Shown here one piece after another: positions 1 to 8,019 of a stretch of 64,000 nt of DNA; position 1 is the stretch's first letter; every line of letters begins with the position of its first letter. The notes under the pieces were generated by a model. The model made no database searches and had not been told where the DNA came from. It saw nothing but the letters and a program-made list of their open reading frames with translations. The stretch is from Limnohabitans_A sp048020265 (GTDB lineage: Bacteria; Pseudomonadota; Gammaproteobacteria; Burkholderiales; Burkholderiaceae_C), in NCBI RefSeq assembly GCF_048020265.1, contig NZ_CP171843.1, positions 1,612,001 to 1,676,000 of the forward strand, in the 5' to 3' direction. The translations under genes were made by a program, and so were the position numbers.

Positions 1-19
1 CCCTCCGGCAGGGAATGCA

Positions 20-787
20 TCATGACGGTATCTTGCCCGGGTTTGGATTTTTCGGCGGGAGATCATAGGCACAGCGAAAGCCGATGTAGACCGCGTAAAA
101 ATCAGCCGGTTTGAAGGCCTGCACATCGCCTTTCATGTTGAACGCGCCATACCACCAAGAGCCACCCACCGTGCGTCGTTCTTGGCCTCGGGCATCGGTG
201 GTCCACTCCCACACATTGGCGCCCATGTCGTACAGGCCGTTCACGCCCTGGCGCGTGGCGCCGGCAGGCGCGGCTCTGGGCCAGGGGTCGGTGTCGCTGG
301 TGTTGGCGCCTTGCGGGCTGTCGCCCGTGGTCCAAGGGTAGGTGCGGCCCATGACCCAGGGCGCAGGCGGCGCGTCGCGCAGCTCGGTGAATCCCGCCTT
401 TTGCCATTCGGCCCCGGTGGGCAAGCGCCCCCCGGCCCAGCGGCAATAAGCCTCCGCCTCGGCAAAGTCCAGGTGCACGGCGGGCATTTCCGGGCTCGTG
501 GGCACGCCATCGGGCCTGCGCCAGGACCAGCCGGGGCGGCGCTCCCAACCTGCGCCGTATTCAAAACCACCGCCCTCTTTTTCGGCCCGGGTCACGGTGC
601 CGGTGGCCCGCACATAGCGCTCAAACTGACCGATGGTGACTTCGGTGCGGTCAATGGCCCAGTCGCCCAAAACCACTTTGTCAGGCACTCTTTCAGTCAA
701 GGCTTGACCCGTTTGGGCTTGCGCCACAGGCCCGCCCAGCGTGGCCAAGCTGGCCAGCAGCACAACAGAAACACCCCGCAGCTTCAT
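20..787 (-). CDS. Exported SUMF1/FGE-sulfatase-fold protein
   Basis: 255 residues. An N-terminal signal peptide (about residues 1-25, ending near AQAQ) precedes one formylglycine-generating-enzyme-like domain. Fold hallmarks visible are EVTIGQFERYV, GGRLPTGAEWQKA, YDMGANVWEWT, GGSWW and IGFRC. In true formylglycine-generating enzymes a reactive cysteine pair follows the GGS(W/Y) motif; here that stretch (GGSWWYGAFNMKGDV) has no cysteine, so oxidation of a sulfatase cysteine is unlikely. It may be a structural or ligand-binding relative. The ATG at 787 is chosen because a signal peptide follows it directly and it overlaps the TGA of the upstream DUF393 gene by four bases (ATGA). Last gene of a four-gene minus-strand operon. 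The substrate cannot be read from the sequence. Confidence 0.8.
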   Translation of the reverse strand: MKLRGVSVVLLASLATLGGPVAQAQTGQALTERVPDKVVLGDWAIDRTEVTIGQFERYVRATGTVTRAEKEGGGFEYGAGWERRPGWSWRRPDGVPTSPEMPAVHLDFAEAEAYCRWAGGRLPTGAEWQKAGFTELRDAPPAPWVMGRTYPWTTGDSPQGANTSDTDPWPRAAPAGATRQGVNGLYDMGANVWEWTTDARGQERRTVGGSWWYGAFNMKGDVQAFKPADFYAVYIGFRCAYDLPPKNPNPGKIPS

Positions 788-1167
788 GACACTTTCTCCT
801 CGCCCACCCAGCGCCGCACCCACTGTTGCAGGCGCGGGCGCAGCGGCAAAAACAAACGGTAAGCCCCCTCGAACACCCACGACATCGGTGGCCAGGCCGA
901 CAACCAGCCCAACCAACGCCAGCCCGGAAACAACCGCCACATCTGCGAAAACGCCGCCGCACCGCTGAACAAGCGGCCCTGCGCGTCTCGCACATGGAAA
1001 CGCGCCATGGCCTGCGCACAACTGAGCGTGCCCAAGTCGGCCCCGGTGCTCACGTCCACCCAATCCACGCTCGCCGCCTGAGGCAGGCGGCGGTAAATGG
1101 CGATTTCGCGGCGGCACAAGGGGCAAGAGCCGTCAAAGTAAACCGTCAGGCGGTGCAGCGTGCTCAT
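784..1167 (-). CDS. DUF393 (DCC family) thiol-disulfide oxidoreductase-like protein
   Basis: 127 residues. The N-terminus carries the DCC-family signature YFDGSCPLC, with Cys15 and Cys18 in a CxxC arrangement, followed by a compact thioredoxin-like sequence with aromatic-rich segments (MWRLFPGWRWLGWL) that may touch the membrane. Family members are annotated as putative thiol-disulfide oxidoreductases but very few have been studied. The gene overlaps both neighbours by ATGA (histidine phosphatase upstream, SUMF1-fold protein downstream), which indicates coupled translation. A DsbA-like protein is the first gene of the same operon, so a shared redox theme is plausible but inferred. Confidence 0.85.
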   Translation of the reverse strand: MSTLHRLTVYFDGSCPLCRREIAIYRRLPQAASVDWVDVSTGADLGTLSCAQAMARFHVRDAQGRLFSGAAAFSQMWRLFPGWRWLGWLSAWPPMSWVFEGAYRLFLPLRPRLQQWVRRWVGEEKVS

Positions 1168-1808
1168 GCGGCCAGGTCTCCACGGGCCAACAAGCTGCCC
1201 TGGCGGTCCACCACAAAACCTTCGCCCAGCCCCGGGTAGGCCCCGGTCAAGCCGGTCATGATGACCTGGTGCGTGACCCAGACCTCGGTGCGCCCGGCAG
1301 GCAGTGCTTGCAAGCGCTCACGCAAAGCCTGTTGCTGAGCGGCCGGGTCACCCTGCCCGGCAAAGGTGCTGTTGAGCGCGGGCCAGTCCTCATAAATACC
1401 GAAAGCCAAGCGCGCCGTGTCCTGGCAGCGGCACCACTGGCTGCTGCGCACCGCGTCGGGCTTGAAGTTCTGCGCTTGCAACCACGCCCCCAAGGCCCGC
1501 GAAGCTTGACGCCCCGCCTCGCTCAGGTTGCGCTGCGTGCGGCACTGACCGATCACAAAACCCGGCGGATCGCCGATGCCTGATTCGGTGGCGGCGTGGC
1601 GGATGAGCAGCACACCGCCGCTCTTGCGCCATGCGGCCAACAGTTCGGCCTTCGATGCACGGCGTTCGGTTTGTGCCATCGCCGGACCACCCAGCCCATA
1701 CAGTGGCAGCAGACCTGCGGCCGAACGGGTCAGCAAGGCCCGCCGATTCAGGCTGAGCCGAGCCGTGGAGGGGTCAGAAAAATCAGCTGAAAGCGGGTCT
1801 AGGCGCAT
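1164..1808 (-). CDS. Exported histidine phosphatase-family protein
   Basis: 214 residues. The segment LLIRHAATESG (catalytic His near residue 71) and a later THQVIMTGL segment place it in the histidine phosphatase (phosphoglycerate-mutase-like) superfamily. The N-terminus has NRRALLTRSAAGLL followed by a hydrophobic stretch ending at AMAQ, which looks like a twin-arginine export signal; the protein is therefore expected in the periplasm. Its start is 3 bases after the stop of the DsbA-like gene and its stop overlaps the DUF393 start (ATGA). The substrate is unknown. Small exported members of this family are usually called hypothetical phosphatases. Confidence 0.8.
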   Translation of the reverse strand: MRLDPLSADFSDPSTARLSLNRRALLTRSAAGLLPLYGLGGPAMAQTERRASKAELLAAWRKSGGVLLIRHAATESGIGDPPGFVIGQCRTQRNLSEAGRQASRALGAWLQAQNFKPDAVRSSQWCRCQDTARLAFGIYEDWPALNSTFAGQGDPAAQQQALRERLQALPAGRTEVWVTHQVIMTGLTGAYPGLGEGFVVDRQGSLLARGDLAA

Positions 1809-1811
1809 GGC

Positions 1812-2471
1812 TCAAGCCACTTCGCCCGAGGCGATGCGGCGCAGCGCCTGCTCGAACACCTCGACCGGCTGACCGCCCGAGATCAGATGCTTGTCGTTGA
1901 TGATGACCGCAGGCACCGAGCGGATGCCCGCCTGCGTGTAGAACTGCTGGCGCTCGCGCACCTCGGCGGTGTGCGCGTCGCTGCTAAGCACCTCACGTGC
2001 GGCGGCCACATCCAGTCCCGCTTCGGCCACGCCCGCGAGCAAAACCTCTGGGTCTTCCATGCACTCGGCCCGGCCCTGGTAGGCCTGCAAAAAGGCTTTC
2101 TTCAGGGCGTGTTGCGCTCCCGCGCCTTGGCCCTCGGCCCAGTGCAGCAGGCGGTGCGCGTTGAAGGTGTTGTAAACCCGCCCGCGACCACCGGGATGAA
2201 ACTCGAAACCCACCTCGGCCCCACGGGCTGCAATGGTCTGGCGAATCTGCGCCTGCTGCTCGGGGGTAGAGCCATATTTTTCGGTCAGGTGTTCGCCCAG
2301 GTCCTGCCCGCCGGGGGGCATGTGCGGGTTCAGCTCAAAGGGCTGGAAATGCAAGTCGGCCTGCACCTGGCCGTCCAGGCGCTCCAGGGCTTTTTCCAAA
2401 GCGCCCAAGCCCACGGCGCACCATGGGCAGGCAATGTCGGAAACAAAATCGATTTTCAATGTGGTGGTCAT
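1812..2471 (-). CDS. DsbA-family (FrnE-like) oxidoreductase
   Basis: 219 residues, the usual length for the cytoplasmic FrnE/2-hydroxychromene-isomerase-like branch of DsbA proteins. The active-site CPWC lies at residues 15-18 right after the first beta strand (IDFVSDIACPWC), and a cis-proline segment SVPAVIIN is present near residue 190. There is no signal peptide, so it acts in the cytosol, probably in thiol-disulfide exchange or a glutathione-dependent reaction. It is the first gene of the operon that continues into the histidine phosphatase, DUF393 and SUMF1-fold genes. No clear Shine-Dalgarno sequence precedes the ATG. Confidence 0.88.
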   Translation of the reverse strand: MTTTLKIDFVSDIACPWCAVGLGALEKALERLDGQVQADLHFQPFELNPHMPPGGQDLGEHLTEKYGSTPEQQAQIRQTIAARGAEVGFEFHPGGRGRVYNTFNAHRLLHWAEGQGAGAQHALKKAFLQAYQGRAECMEDPEVLLAGVAEAGLDVAAAREVLSSDAHTAEVRERQQFYTQAGIRSVPAVIINDKHLISGGQPVEVFEQALRRIASGEVA

Positions 2472-2563
2472 GGAGGACTTTCAGCAAGGCTTCATTGTCC
2501 ACCGGACAGCAGATGCCCGCCGCTGACCTCGCACAAAAGCCCAGCGCCGACAAGGGCGGCAGA

Positions 2564-3439
2564 TCAAGCCCTCAAAATCTCCAGCAAGGCCTGGTTAAAA
2601 CTTGTCGCTGCTTCGTATTGCACCCAATGCCCGGCGCCGGGCAAGGTGTGCCACTGCCCCCAGCAAACGGCCGCCGCTTGCATGGCCCGCTGCAGCTCGG
2701 ACAAACGCCCTCGGTACAAAGCGTCGTGTTCGCCATAGACAGCGCTGAGGTGCACCTGCAGGCGCGGCAGCGTTCGGGCCAGGATGTCGGTGGAAGACAA
2801 GCGCCTGCGCGCCATGCGGTCACGCGCCACGTTGGCTGCGTGCAGGCTGAGGGCCAAGTCGTCCAGGCTGTTCGGGTTCTGCAGCATGAGCGCCATCAGG
2901 TTGTGGCGGTGCACTTGCGCCTGCGCCTCGGGGGTGGGCAAATGCCGCCAGCCCTTGAGCGGGATGCGCTCGGGCACCGTCAGCCCCATGCCGGGAGCAC
3001 CCACCAGCACCAGGCGCTGGGCGTCTTGCGGATGTTCGGCCAGCCACAAAGCCCCGGCCATGCCCCCAAAAGAAAAGCCCACCACACTGACTGCATCTGA
3101 GCACTGACCCGATTGCTGCAATTGCTGCAAACCTGCGTGCAAATGCGCCGGCAAAGAATCCACATCGGTGCAGCCGGGGGGCAAATCGGAGTCGCCAAAG
3201 CCGGGCAAATCGGGCACCAGCACGCGCCAGCCTGCATCGCGCAGGGGGGCGATGTTGTGCACCCAGTGCGTCCAGCTGCCGCTGCCGCCATGCAACAAAA
3301 CCACCGAAGGCCGATGGACCGCCCCCCAGCCGTGCCACACCATGCGGGCACCTTGCCAATGCGTTTCCAGGCGCTGGGCATCGGCCAAGGCCTGGCTCAA
3401 ATCGCGCGTCAAAAAATCGGGCAAAACAGCAGCGCTCAT
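2564..3439 (-). CDS. Alpha/beta-fold hydrolase
   Basis: 291 residues from the chosen ATG. Typical motifs are LLHGGSGSWTHW (oxyanion-hole HG), GFSFGGMAG (nucleophile Ser), YGEHDALYRG (acid) and LPGAGHWVQYEA (catalytic His), giving a complete Ser-Asp-His triad. The start at 3439 is preferred because AAGGAG stands directly upstream; in-frame starts further up (ATG 3451, GTG 3457) would put that Shine-Dalgarno inside the gene. It is cytosolic (no signal peptide). Ester or C-C bond hydrolysis are both possible and the substrate cannot be deduced. It lies 92 bases upstream of the DsbA-like gene on the same strand. Confidence 0.85.
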   Translation of the reverse strand: MSAAVLPDFLTRDLSQALADAQRLETHWQGARMVWHGWGAVHRPSVVLLHGGSGSWTHWVHNIAPLRDAGWRVLVPDLPGFGDSDLPPGCTDVDSLPAHLHAGLQQLQQSGQCSDAVSVVGFSFGGMAGALWLAEHPQDAQRLVLVGAPGMGLTVPERIPLKGWRHLPTPEAQAQVHRHNLMALMLQNPNSLDDLALSLHAANVARDRMARRRLSSTDILARTLPRLQVHLSAVYGEHDALYRGRLSELQRAMQAAAVCWGQWHTLPGAGHWVQYEAATSFNQALLEILRA

Positions 3440-3487
3440 GATCTCCTTCATGCTCACATCAGGGGCAGGCCATCACCGGGCAACACG

Positions 3488-4663
3488 TCACCGGGACGCT
3501 GGTGGATGCTGCAAACGCCAGACCCTGTAGGCCGCAGCCGTGGCCACCACGCTGGTCAGGGCACTGACCACGAACACGCTTTGCAAGCCCCAGCGCTCGC
3601 TGATGACTCCGCCCAGCAAGGCCCCAATCACCCCGGGAAAGCCATAGGCTACGACGGTGTAAAGGGCCTGCCCTCGGCCCCGCAAACGCCCGGGGAAATG
3701 GTGAGAAATCAGGGCGATGCACACCGTGTGGTGGGTCGCAAAGGTCACCGCGTGCAGGGCTTGCGCCAAGAGCAACACCCAGAGCACATCGGCCCACGAG
3801 GCCGTGAAAACCATGCGCAAGGCCATGACCGCCGAACACACCACCAGCCAAGCCGTCAACGGCATGCGCGGCAACCAGCGCGACTGGGAAAAAAACCACA
3901 CGATTTCCACCGCCACCGAGACAGCCCACAGCACGCCGATCATGGTTTTGCTGTACCCCAGCGAATCGAGGTAGAGCGAGAAAAACACATAAATGCCGAT
4001 GTGTGACAGCACATGAAAAAAAGTGGAAGCCAGAAACCACTGCACCGACTTTTGCCGCAACACGGGCCACACGGGCTCATGCACAGCCGAATGGTGGCTG
4101 GCCTCCTTGAGGTCCGGCAGCCACCACACACTCAACAACACAGCGGCCAGACTGAACACGGTCCAGCCCGGGAAATGCTGCATGCCAAAGGCCTCGAACC
4201 AGGCGCCTGCCGCAAAGACCGTGACCAGAAAACCCATGGAGCCCCACAGGCGAACCCGCCCGTAACGCTTGGTGTCAAAAGCACCGCCTTGGCTCACGAG
4301 GTGCGCCATGGCCGCTTCGCTCATGGGCATCATGGAACTGGTGTGGGTGAACATGAGCAACAAGACCAAGCCCAGCCCCACCGGTCCCCAATCCAGAAAC
4401 AACAGACAAGCGGCCGCAAAAGCCACACCTGCGCCAATGCGCAGCAGCTTCACGCGCTCGCCCGTGCGGTCACTCAAAGCCCCCCAGGCATAGGGCGCAA
4501 ACAATCGGGTGGTGGCCTGCACGGCGGTGAGCACACTGATGGTCAAGAGGCTCAGCCCCATGTCTTGCAGCCACAACGGCAAATAGGGGTTGAAAAACCC
4601 GATGTGGGCGAAATAACTGGCCGACAACGCGGCAAAAGGCAGGAGCTGACGGCGCTCAGACAT
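3488..4663 (-). CDS. MFS transporter, HcaT/nucleoside-proton symporter-like
   Basis: 391 residues with about 12 hydrophobic segments. The N-terminal pattern SYFAHIGFFNPYLPLWL followed by RLFAPYAWGALSDR resembles the MFS_1-like branch that includes E. coli HcaT (3-phenylpropionate). The reading frame stays open further upstream through a repeat region, but the ATG at 4663 has GGAG nearby and begins the first conserved residues, so the upstream extension is rejected. It ends 48 bases before the hydrolase start and may be co-transcribed with it. The substrate is unknown; an aromatic acid or nucleoside would fit the family. Confidence 0.82.
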   Translation of the reverse strand: MSERRQLLPFAALSASYFAHIGFFNPYLPLWLQDMGLSLLTISVLTAVQATTRLFAPYAWGALSDRTGERVKLLRIGAGVAFAAACLLFLDWGPVGLGLVLLLMFTHTSSMMPMSEAAMAHLVSQGGAFDTKRYGRVRLWGSMGFLVTVFAAGAWFEAFGMQHFPGWTVFSLAAVLLSVWWLPDLKEASHHSAVHEPVWPVLRQKSVQWFLASTFFHVLSHIGIYVFFSLYLDSLGYSKTMIGVLWAVSVAVEIVWFFSQSRWLPRMPLTAWLVVCSAVMALRMVFTASWADVLWVLLLAQALHAVTFATHHTVCIALISHHFPGRLRGRGQALYTVVAYGFPGVIGALLGGVISERWGLQSVFVVSALTSVVATAAAYRVWRLQHPPASR

Positions 4664-4680
4664 GGAAGCTCCAATGCCCA

Positions 4681-4760
4681 GTGGGAGGCTGCCCCTGCGG
4701 CCGAATCTGTGCATACCGCGGCATCTCAACCATTCGCGAGCAGGGGCTCGCTCCCACAAA
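4681..4760. repeat. REP-like hairpin pair (inverted)
   Basis: Two hairpin units face each other between aroC and the MFS gene: GTGGGAGGCTGCCCCTGCGG...GAAT at 4681-4706, and its inverted relative GCGAGCAGGGGCTCGCTCCC at about 4736-4755. Reverse-complemented, the second reads GTGGGAGCGAGCCCCTGCTC...GAAT. The shared plan is head GTGGGAG, stem, CCCT loop, matching stem, GAAT tail. The same two variants recur at 8849-8934 in the opposite order, with further copies at 5919, 8950 and possibly 33868. This is the architecture of REP/REPIN elements moved by RAYT transposases; no such transposase lies in the window. Confidence 0.8.
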
Positions 4761-4786
4761 GGGGCACGCACCCTCATGCCAAGGCA

Positions 4787-5884
4787 TCAGGGCTTGCCCG
4801 CTGGGATCGGGGGCAAATCGTGTTCGACATCCCCGCATTGGGCACGGTGCTGCAGGGCGTGCTCCATGACCACCAGCGCCAGCATGGCCTCGGCGATCGG
4901 CGTGGCGCGGATGCCCACGCACGGGTCATGGCGGCCTTTGGTGATGACCTCGGTGGGCTGGCCTGCTGAATCAATCGAGTCGCGCGCAATCAAAATCGAG
5001 CTGGTGGGTTTCACGGCAATCGACACCTCAATGTCTTGCCCCGTGCTGATGCCGCCGAGCACCCCGCCCGCGTTGTTGCCCACAAAACCAGCCTGCGTGA
5101 GCGCGTCGCCTGCGGTGCTGCCCTTTTGCGTGACGCAGCCAAAGCCCGCGCCAATCTCCACACCCTTGACCGCGTTGATGCCCATCATGGCGTAAGCGAT
5201 GTCGGCGTCGATCTTGTCAAACAGCGGCTGACCCAGGCCCACAGGCACACCCCGCGCGACCACGCGCAAGCGGGCACCGCACGAATCGCCCGACTTGCGC
5301 AGCGCGTTCATGTAATCCTCGAGCGCCGACACATCGGCGACTGGGGCGAAAAACGGGTTGTTCGGCACGTGGTCCCAGCTCTCAAAGCCAATCGGCACGT
5401 CGCCAATCTGGGTCATGCAGCCGACAAAAGTGGTGCCAAATTTTTCTTTGAGCCACTTTTTGGCCACGGCACCTGCCGCCACCATGGGGGCCGTCAAGCG
5501 GGCCGACGAACGGCCACCGCCACGCGGGTCGCGCAGGCCGTATTTGCGCCAATAGGTGTAGTCGGCATGGCCGGGGCGGAAGGTTTGGAGAATGTCGCCA
5601 TAGTCCTTGCTGCGCTGGTCGGTGTTCTGGATCAGCAGGCAGATCGGGGTGCCAGTGGTTTTACCCTGGTAAACCCCTGAGAGGATTTGTACCGCATCGG
5701 GCTCGTTGCGCTGGGTGACGAACTTGCTGGTGCCGGGGCGGCGGCGGTCCAGATCGGGCTGGATATCGGCCTCGCTCAGGGGCATGCCGGGGGGGCAGCC
5801 GTCGATCACGCAGCCAATGGCCGGGCCGTGGGATTCACCAAAGTTGGTGACCGAAAAGAGTTGTCCGAAGGTATTGCCGCTCAT
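4787..5884 (-). CDS. aroC: Chorismate synthase
   Basis: 365 residues, full length. It converts 5-enolpyruvylshikimate 3-phosphate to chorismate using reduced FMN, the last step of the shikimate pathway, in the cytosol. Diagnostic segments are VTNFGESHGPAIG at the N-terminus, RDPRGGGRSSARLTA in the middle and KGRHDPCVGIRATPIAEAM near the C-terminus, all expected for AroC. The start ATG at 5884 begins MSGNTFG, as in most beta- and gammaproteobacterial homologues. It stands alone, flanked by REP-like hairpins on both sides (4681-4760 and 5919-5946), so it is probably a single-gene transcript. Confidence 0.97.
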   Translation of the reverse strand: MSGNTFGQLFSVTNFGESHGPAIGCVIDGCPPGMPLSEADIQPDLDRRRPGTSKFVTQRNEPDAVQILSGVYQGKTTGTPICLLIQNTDQRSKDYGDILQTFRPGHADYTYWRKYGLRDPRGGGRSSARLTAPMVAAGAVAKKWLKEKFGTTFVGCMTQIGDVPIGFESWDHVPNNPFFAPVADVSALEDYMNALRKSGDSCGARLRVVARGVPVGLGQPLFDKIDADIAYAMMGINAVKGVEIGAGFGCVTQKGSTAGDALTQAGFVGNNAGGVLGGISTGQDIEVSIAVKPTSSILIARDSIDSAGQPTEVITKGRHDPCVGIRATPIAEAMLALVVMEHALQHRAQCGDVEHDLPPIPAGKP

Positions 5885-5918
5885 GTGGCCATTATCCCAG
5901 AGCGAGCAGCGACTTTTG

Positions 5919-5946
5919 TGCGAGGGGTTGCCCCTGCAGCCGAATC
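5919..5946. repeat. Single REP-like hairpin
   Basis: GTGCGAGGGGTTGCCCCTGC followed by AGCCGAAT has the same head, CCCCT loop and GAAT tail as the pairs at 4681 and 8849, with another stem pairing (GGTTGC against GCAGCC, one wobble). It lies between the 5' end of aroC and the 3' end of the CBS-domain gene. Confidence 0.6.
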
Positions 5947-5971
5947 AGCGAGCGCAGCGGCAGGTGGAAAA

Positions 5972-6439
5972 TCAGAGTCTGACGTCTTCGGCCTCGGGTG
6001 CTGTGCCTTCTGGCCAATCGCGGATGTAGGCTTTGAGCATCTTGTTTTCGAAGTTCTGGCTGTCCACCACGGCCTTGGCCACATCGTAAAAACTGATGAC
6101 CCCCATCAACATGGTCCCGTCCATCACCGGCATGTAGCGGGCATGGTGCTCCAGCATCATGCGACGCACCTCATCGATGTCGGTGCTGCCTGCGCAGGTC
6201 AGCGGCTTGGACTCCATGGCTTCGCGCACCACAGTACTGCCGACGTGCCCGCCGTTTTTGACGATCTGCTGAATCACCTCGCGGAAAGTGAGCATGCCCA
6301 CCAACTGACCCTGGGCCATCACCACCAGGGAGCCGATGTCTTTTTCGGCCATGTCGGTCATGGCACGAGACAAGGGCTCATCAGGCTGCACGGTGAACAA
6401 GGTGCCGCCCTTGACGCGGAGGATGTCGCTGACTTGCAT
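5972..6439 (-). CDS. CBS-domain protein
   Basis: 155 residues made almost entirely of two CBS motifs: about residues 8-60 (VQPDEPLSRAMTDMAEKDIG, LVVMAQGQLVGMLTFREV) and 75-130 (DIDEVRRMMLEHHARYMPV, MLMGVISFYDVAKAV). Such stand-alone CBS pairs usually bind adenine nucleotides (AMP, ATP, SAM) and act as energy sensors or modulators of partners. AAGGAGA sits at the right distance before the ATG at 6439, so the longer open frame (to 6634) is not used. It is divergent from metY with 116 bases between the starts. Confidence 0.9.
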   Translation of the reverse strand: MQVSDILRVKGGTLFTVQPDEPLSRAMTDMAEKDIGSLVVMAQGQLVGMLTFREVIQQIVKNGGHVGSTVVREAMESKPLTCAGSTDIDEVRRMMLEHHARYMPVMDGTMLMGVISFYDVAKAVVDSQNFENKMLKAYIRDWPEGTAPEAEDVRL

Positions 6440-6481
6440 GGTGTGTCTCCTTGGGGTCGAATGGGGTTCTGATTGGGTATC

Positions 6482-6509
6482 AATATAGCCCACAATGAAC
6501 GTTGAACAA
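6482..6509 (-). promoter_or_regulatory. Candidate sigma70 promoter for the CBS-domain gene
   Basis: Read on the minus strand, TTGTTC (6509-6504) is followed after 16 bases by TATATT (6487-6482), a good -10 and a fair -35. Transcription would begin near 6475, about 36 bases ahead of the CBS-domain ATG at 6439. This is by eye only. Confidence 0.4.
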
Positions 6510-6555
6510 CAGCCCCCAAGCGGGTCAAACGTTTTCTTTTTTTCGGAGAGAAGCC

Positions 6556-7854
6556 ATGGCTGGTTACAGCGATCCCGGTTTTGACACTTTGGCCCTGCAC
6601 GCAGGCGCCGCACCCGACCCGAGCACAGGTGCACGGGCCGTGCCCATCCACCTGACTACGTCCTTTGTTTTTGAGTCCAGCGACCAAGCCGCCGCCCTCT
6701 TCAACCTCGAGCGCCCAGGCCATGTCTACAGCCGCATCAGCAACCCGACCAACGCGGTGCTGGAGCAGCGCATCTCGGCTTTAGAGGGCGGGATTGGCGC
6801 CATCACCACATCGAGCGGCCAGGCCGCGCTGCACCTGGCCATTGCCACGCTGATGGGCGCAGGCTCGCACATCGTGGCGTCGAGCGCTTTGTACGGCGGC
6901 TCACACAACCTGCTGCACTACACCCTGAGCCGCTTTGGCATCCGAACCACTTTTGTCAAACCCGGCGATCTGGACGCCTGGCGGGCCGCTGTGCAGCCCG
7001 ACACCAAACTCTTTTTTGGCGAAACCGTGGGCAACCCCGGCATGGACGTGCTGGACATCGAGGCCGTCAGCGCCATCGCGCACGAAGCGGGCGTGCCGCT
7101 GCTGGTGGACTCCACCCTCACCTCGCCCTGGCTCATCAAGCCCTTTGACCACGGGGCCGATCTGGTCTACCACTCGGCCACCAAGTTTCTGTCGGGCCAC
7201 GGCACGGTGGTGGGCGGCGTGGTGGTCGATGGAGGCAGCTTTGACTGGGACAAATCGGGCAAGTTTGCCGAATTGAGCCAGGCCTATGAAGGCTTTCACA
7301 ACATGGTCTTCAGTGAAGAGAGCACCGTGGGAGCTTTCTTGCTGCGCGCCCGGCGCGAGGGCCTGCGCGACTTTGGTGCCTGCATGAGCCCGCACACCGC
7401 GTGGCTGATTTTGCAAGGCATCGAGACCCTGCCGCTGCGCATGGCCCGGCACATGGAGAACACGGCCAAAGTGGTCGAGTTTTTGGCGGCACACCCCTTG
7501 GTCAGCCGAGTGGGCCACCCCCTGCTGGAGAGCCATCCCTCACATGCGCTGGCGCAAAAACTCTTGCCACGCGGAGCCGGTTCGGTGTTCAGCTTCGACA
7601 TCAAGGGCAGCCGCGCCCAAGGCCAAAAGTTCATCGAGACCCTCAAGGTTTTCAGCCACCTGGCCAATGTGGGCGACTGCCGCAGCCTGGTGATCCACCC
7701 GGCCAGCACCACGCACTTCCGCATGACGGACGAAGCCCTGGCCGCAGGTGGCATCGGCCCGGGCACCATCCGCCTGTCGATCGGCCTGGAAGACCCGGCC
7801 GACCTGATCGACGACCTGAAGAAAGCCCTCAAAGCGGCCGAGAAAGCCGCTTGA
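6556..7854 (+). CDS. metY: O-acetylhomoserine (or O-succinylhomoserine) sulfhydrylase
   Basis: 432 residues, a PLP enzyme of the Cys/Met metabolism family that forms homocysteine from an activated homoserine ester and sulfide (methionine synthesis, cytosol). The PLP lysine is K210 in HSATKFLSGHGT; other family segments are YSRISNPTNAVLEQRI, SALYGGSHNLL and VVIHPASTTHFRMT-like near the C-terminus. The length and the EGFHNMVF insert favour the MetY (O-acetylhomoserine) type over the shorter MetZ, but the choice of ester is inferred. The ATG at 6556 has GGAGAG upstream. The GTCAT-type repeat with a strong hairpin at 7911-7965 follows and may help end transcription. Confidence 0.88.
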   Translation: MAGYSDPGFDTLALHAGAAPDPSTGARAVPIHLTTSFVFESSDQAAALFNLERPGHVYSRISNPTNAVLEQRISALEGGIGAITTSSGQAALHLAIATLMGAGSHIVASSALYGGSHNLLHYTLSRFGIRTTFVKPGDLDAWRAAVQPDTKLFFGETVGNPGMDVLDIEAVSAIAHEAGVPLLVDSTLTSPWLIKPFDHGADLVYHSATKFLSGHGTVVGGVVVDGGSFDWDKSGKFAELSQAYEGFHNMVFSEESTVGAFLLRARREGLRDFGACMSPHTAWLILQGIETLPLRMARHMENTAKVVEFLAAHPLVSRVGHPLLESHPSHALAQKLLPRGAGSVFSFDIKGSRAQGQKFIETLKVFSHLANVGDCRSLVIHPASTTHFRMTDEALAAGGIGPGTIRLSIGLEDPADLIDDLKKALKAAEKAA

Positions 7855-7910
7855 AATTTGCGCAGCTTGCCCATGCCCTCCACACACCACTGTCATTCCG
7901 CGCAACTCCT

Positions 7911-7965
7911 GTCATTCCCGCGCATGCGGGAATCCATGGACCCCGGATCAAGTCCGGGGTGACAT
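7911..7965. repeat. Dispersed repeat with GTCAT/TGAC ends and two hairpins
   Basis: GTCATTCCCGCGCATGCGGG then AATCCATGGA then CCCCGGATCAAGTCCGGGG and TGACA. Each half is itself a hairpin: CCCGCGCATGCGGG and CCCCGGATCAAGTCCGGGG. The overall layout (GTCAT arm, central ATCCATGGA, arm ending TGAC) matches the elements at 29114-29212 and 41820-41873, although the arms differ. It lies between metY and the next hydrolase. Confidence 0.75.
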
Positions 7966-8019
7966 GCCGAGCATTTGTCCATTCTTGGACGGAACAGTTC
8001 ATCACCTGAGCCTCAAGTC

